Shown here: piece after piece, positions 62,282-64,000 of the stretch
Position numbering within the stretch: the stretch's first letter is position 1
Layout: the number at the start of each line of letters is the position of its first letter
NCBI RefSeq assembly: GCF_023015615.1
Contig: NZ_JALKAJ010000002.1
Coordinates: 372,001-436,000, forward strand
DNA from: Qipengyuania sp. S6317L1
GTDB taxonomy: Bacteria; Pseudomonadota; Alphaproteobacteria; Sphingomonadales; Sphingomonadaceae
Length of the DNA stretch: 64,000 bases
Reading direction: 5' to 3'
Notes under the pieces: generated by a model
The model's database searches: none
What the model was told of the DNA's origin: nothing
What the model saw: only the letters and a program-made list of their open reading frames with translations
Made by a program: the position numbers and the translations under genes

Positions 62282-63325
62282 ATGATTTTTCGCCGGAGAA
62301 AGAAAGAGACCATGGCGCGTGCCCACCTGTCTTTTCCCAGCAACGCAGTGGCAAACCAGCTTGTAGCAGGGGTTCCGGCCGCGGTGCGTGCAGGGATTGC
62401 TTTGAAAGAGCGCGCCGCTTTGGCCGAAGGTGACAGTGTTTTAATCGCCGCAAGCGACGGATGGAGCCCGTCTGAATGGTCGAAAAGCGAATTTGCGCGC
62501 CTTTTGCCAACGAATGGTGTTGAGGCTTTCGAGCCTCCAGCACGCGCATCTCAAAAAACCGTAGAGACCATTGACGCGATTGAATTGCTCTGCGGGAGGC
62601 ATTCAGCCTCGCCTCAGAAGGCCCTCCGCGCTCTTGGCGCAGACATATTGAAAGCCACGGGCAAGCCCTCCGATGGCCTTGTTTCGCGCTATTTGAACCG
62701 CCCGATTTCGCGCTCGATCACGCGAGTGCTACTAAAAATACCTGGAGTGACACCGATCCACGCCACCGGATTGGCAGCCTTCACCGGGCTCCTGATGGCC
62801 GCAGCACTGCTTTTTGATGGCGCACAGGGCCTGATCGCGGGCGCTCTTCTCTTCCATGCGGCATCAGTCATCGACGGGGTCGATGGCGAAATCGCGCGCG
62901 CTACCATGCGCTCGTCACAGTTCGGGGCGAAGCTCGACACGATAACAGATGGCATCACCAATCTCGCCTTTCTGTGCTTCGCCTCGCTCAACCTTTACTG
63001 GCAGGGCGATACCGGGGGAGCGTCCTATGGCGCTATCGGGCTTGGCATATTGGCAATTGGTTTGACCGCATTGGGATTAAGGTCGGTGGCGATGGGCGGC
63101 CCCTTCACATTCGATGCAGTGAAGAACAATTTCCGTGCCCGCCCGTCAAAGATCACAAGCTTTCTCGCAGCGATCACCTCGCGCGATGTTTATGCGGCAA
63201 TCTTTGCGCTTACCTTCGTGCTCGGATTTGCCCGGGAGATGCTTCTGATCTTTGCCTGCGCGACCGCGATCTGGCTCGTGACCGTCCTTGCTGTCCTGGT
63301 TCGCACAAGCGCAAGACAATCCTAA
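62282..63325 (+). CDS. CDP-alcohol phosphotransferase, DIPPS-like second copy
   Basis: This 347-residue protein has a C-terminal CDP-alcohol phosphotransferase domain with a complete motif (Asp201, Gly202, Ala205-Arg206, Gly215, Asp219, Asp223) and six helices. The segment just before it, KPSDGLVSRYLNRPISRSIT, matches the linker into the DIPPS half of bifunctional IPCT/DIPPS enzymes. The first 120 residues hold SVLIAASDGWSPSEW and may be the remnant of an NTP-transferase domain lacking the LAAGxGxR start. ATG at 62312 is an alternative start with a purine-rich leader. Confidence 0.85.
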   Translation: MIFRRRKKETMARAHLSFPSNAVANQLVAGVPAAVRAGIALKERAALAEGDSVLIAASDGWSPSEWSKSEFARLLPTNGVEAFEPPARASQKTVETIDAIELLCGRHSASPQKALRALGADILKATGKPSDGLVSRYLNRPISRSITRVLLKIPGVTPIHATGLAAFTGLLMAAALLFDGAQGLIAGALLFHAASVIDGVDGEIARATMRSSQFGAKLDTITDGITNLAFLCFASLNLYWQGDTGGASYGAIGLGILAIGLTALGLRSVAMGGPFTFDAVKNNFRARPSKITSFLAAITSRDVYAAIFALTFVLGFAREMLLIFACATAIWLVTVLAVLVRTSARQS

Positions 63326-63349
63326 CGAAAAGCGGTTAACGGAGGCGTC

Positions 63350-64000
63350 ATGTCTGATCAAAAGCGCATCCTCACAGTCTTCGGCACACGGCCCGAGGCG
63401 ATCAAGCTCTTCCCCGTGCTCCACGCGCTGGAGGCGGATGCGCGCTTTGATAGCCGGATTTGCGTATCCGCTCAGCACCGCTCGATGCTCGATTCCGTGC
63501 TTGAGATTGCCGGTGTCCAGCCTCATCACGATCTTGATCTGATGAAGCCCAACCAGTCGCTCGACGCGCTCACAGCAGCAGCGCTCACCGGGATTGGCGC
63601 GGTGATGGACGAGGAAAAACCCGATTGGGTAATCGTCCAAGGCGATACGACGACGGTTATGGCAGGCGCGCTTGCCGCCTATTACCGCCAGATCCCCGTC
63701 TGCCACGTCGAAGCCGGACTTCGCAGCGGAGACATTTATCGTCCGTGGCCAGAAGAAGTGAACCGCAAGGTCGTGGGAGGCTTTGCCAAGCTCCACTGCG
63801 CGCCAACTGAAACGGCCGCTGCTGCTCTACGCGCGGAAAACGTCGATCCTGCGACCATCCACGTCACCGGCAACACGGTGATCGATGCGCTGCATTGGGT
63901 GACGAAAGAGGTTGCGGCAAAACCCCACCTCGCGGCGGGCCTTGCCGAGATCGAAGACCACTTTGCAGGCAAACGCATCATCGGCATGACAAGCCACCGG
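63350..64000 (+). CDS. wecB: UDP-N-acetylglucosamine 2-epimerase (3' end outside window)
   Basis: WecB interconverts UDP-GlcNAc and UDP-ManNAc. The first 217 residues are present, about 55-60% of the family length. Visible: ILTVFGTRPEAIKLFPVLHA, WVIVQGDTTTVMAGALAAYY, CHVEAGLRSGDIYRPWPEE and HVTGNTVIDAL. GGAGG lies just before the ATG at 63350. It supplies ManNAc-type sugar nucleotides for the glycan of this cluster. Confidence 0.96.
   Translation, partial: MSDQKRILTVFGTRPEAIKLFPVLHALEADARFDSRICVSAQHRSMLDSVLEIAGVQPHHDLDLMKPNQSLDALTAAALTGIGAVMDEEKPDWVIVQGDTTTVMAGALAAYYRQIPVCHVEAGLRSGDIYRPWPEEVNRKVVGGFAKLHCAPTETAAAALRAENVDPATIHVTGNTVIDALHWVTKEVAAKPHLAAGLAEIEDHFAGKRIIGMTSHR

Overview
The window is 64 kb of GC-rich, gene-dense alphaproteobacterial chromosome, most likely from the Erythrobacteraceae (Sphingomonadales; Erythrobacter, Qipengyuania or Altererythrobacter type). 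This rests on the crtY-crtI-LOG-crtB carotenoid cluster, the alpha-type SspB ClpXP adaptor, the many acyl-CoA dehydrogenases and SDRs, the DapD lysine route, and intergenic palindromes of the kind common in sphingomonads. No rRNA, tRNA or CRISPR array was seen. The genus is an inference from gene content.

Layout. 0-4 kb: hisB-hisH-hisA on the minus strand (hisA runs off the left edge), diverging from sspB, a small unknown gene and gmk, closed by a clear terminator. 4-12.4 kb: lipid or acyl-CoA catabolism, with an SDR plus a pair of acyl-CoA dehydrogenases on the minus strand and an SDR, a GPH-type transporter, an ACAD10/11-like dehydrogenase and its APH-fold kinase partner on the plus strand. 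12.4-25.9 kb: envelope and housekeeping genes (S8 lipoprotein protease with a barrel-like tail, dapD, M19 dipeptidase, DoxX-like, SWIB, PEBP, S41 protease, fasciclin, a photolyase-like flavoprotein, HPF, a RidA fusion). 25.9-27.6 kb: an AT-rich cassette of unknown function with an in-frame stop in its first gene. 27.6-34.8 kb: thiC with a TPP riboswitch, a TIM-barrel lipoprotein, a nitronate monooxygenase and an amidohydrolase. 34.9-40.3 kb: carotenoid genes preceded by a MITE-like element. 40.3-43.8 kb: a biotin-dependent acyl-CoA carboxylase whose two genes are separated by a palindromic repeat. 43.8-48.7 kb: MFS exporter, dinB, Nudix, pgl, dps and a GDT1-like membrane protein. 48.9-52 kb: a second SDR plus paired ACAD module. 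52-64 kb: a capsule-type polysaccharide export cluster with inositol phosphate genes.

The right-hand cluster is the most coherent larger system. A minus-strand operon runs myo-inositol-phosphate synthase, a nucleotidyltransferase like CTP:inositol-1-phosphate cytidylyltransferase, a glycosyltransferase, then an ABC capsule exporter (KpsE-, KpsM-, KpsT- and KpsD/Wza-like). Across a 396-bp divergent region lie a second glycosyltransferase, two CDP-alcohol phosphotransferases (one resembling the DIPPS half of archaeal and thermotogal IPCT/DIPPS enzymes) and wecB. Together these suggest an exported glycan or lipid bearing phosphoinositol; this is inference. The exporter ATPase carries an unusual TPR-like C-terminal half.

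The second candidate for something undescribed is the 1.45-kb cassette at 25898-27345. A soluble protein of 305 codons, split by one in-frame TAA, overlaps by ATGA a four-helix membrane protein. Base composition, isolation and architecture (cytosolic partner plus small membrane protein) recall two-gene defence or toxin cassettes, but I recognise neither family.
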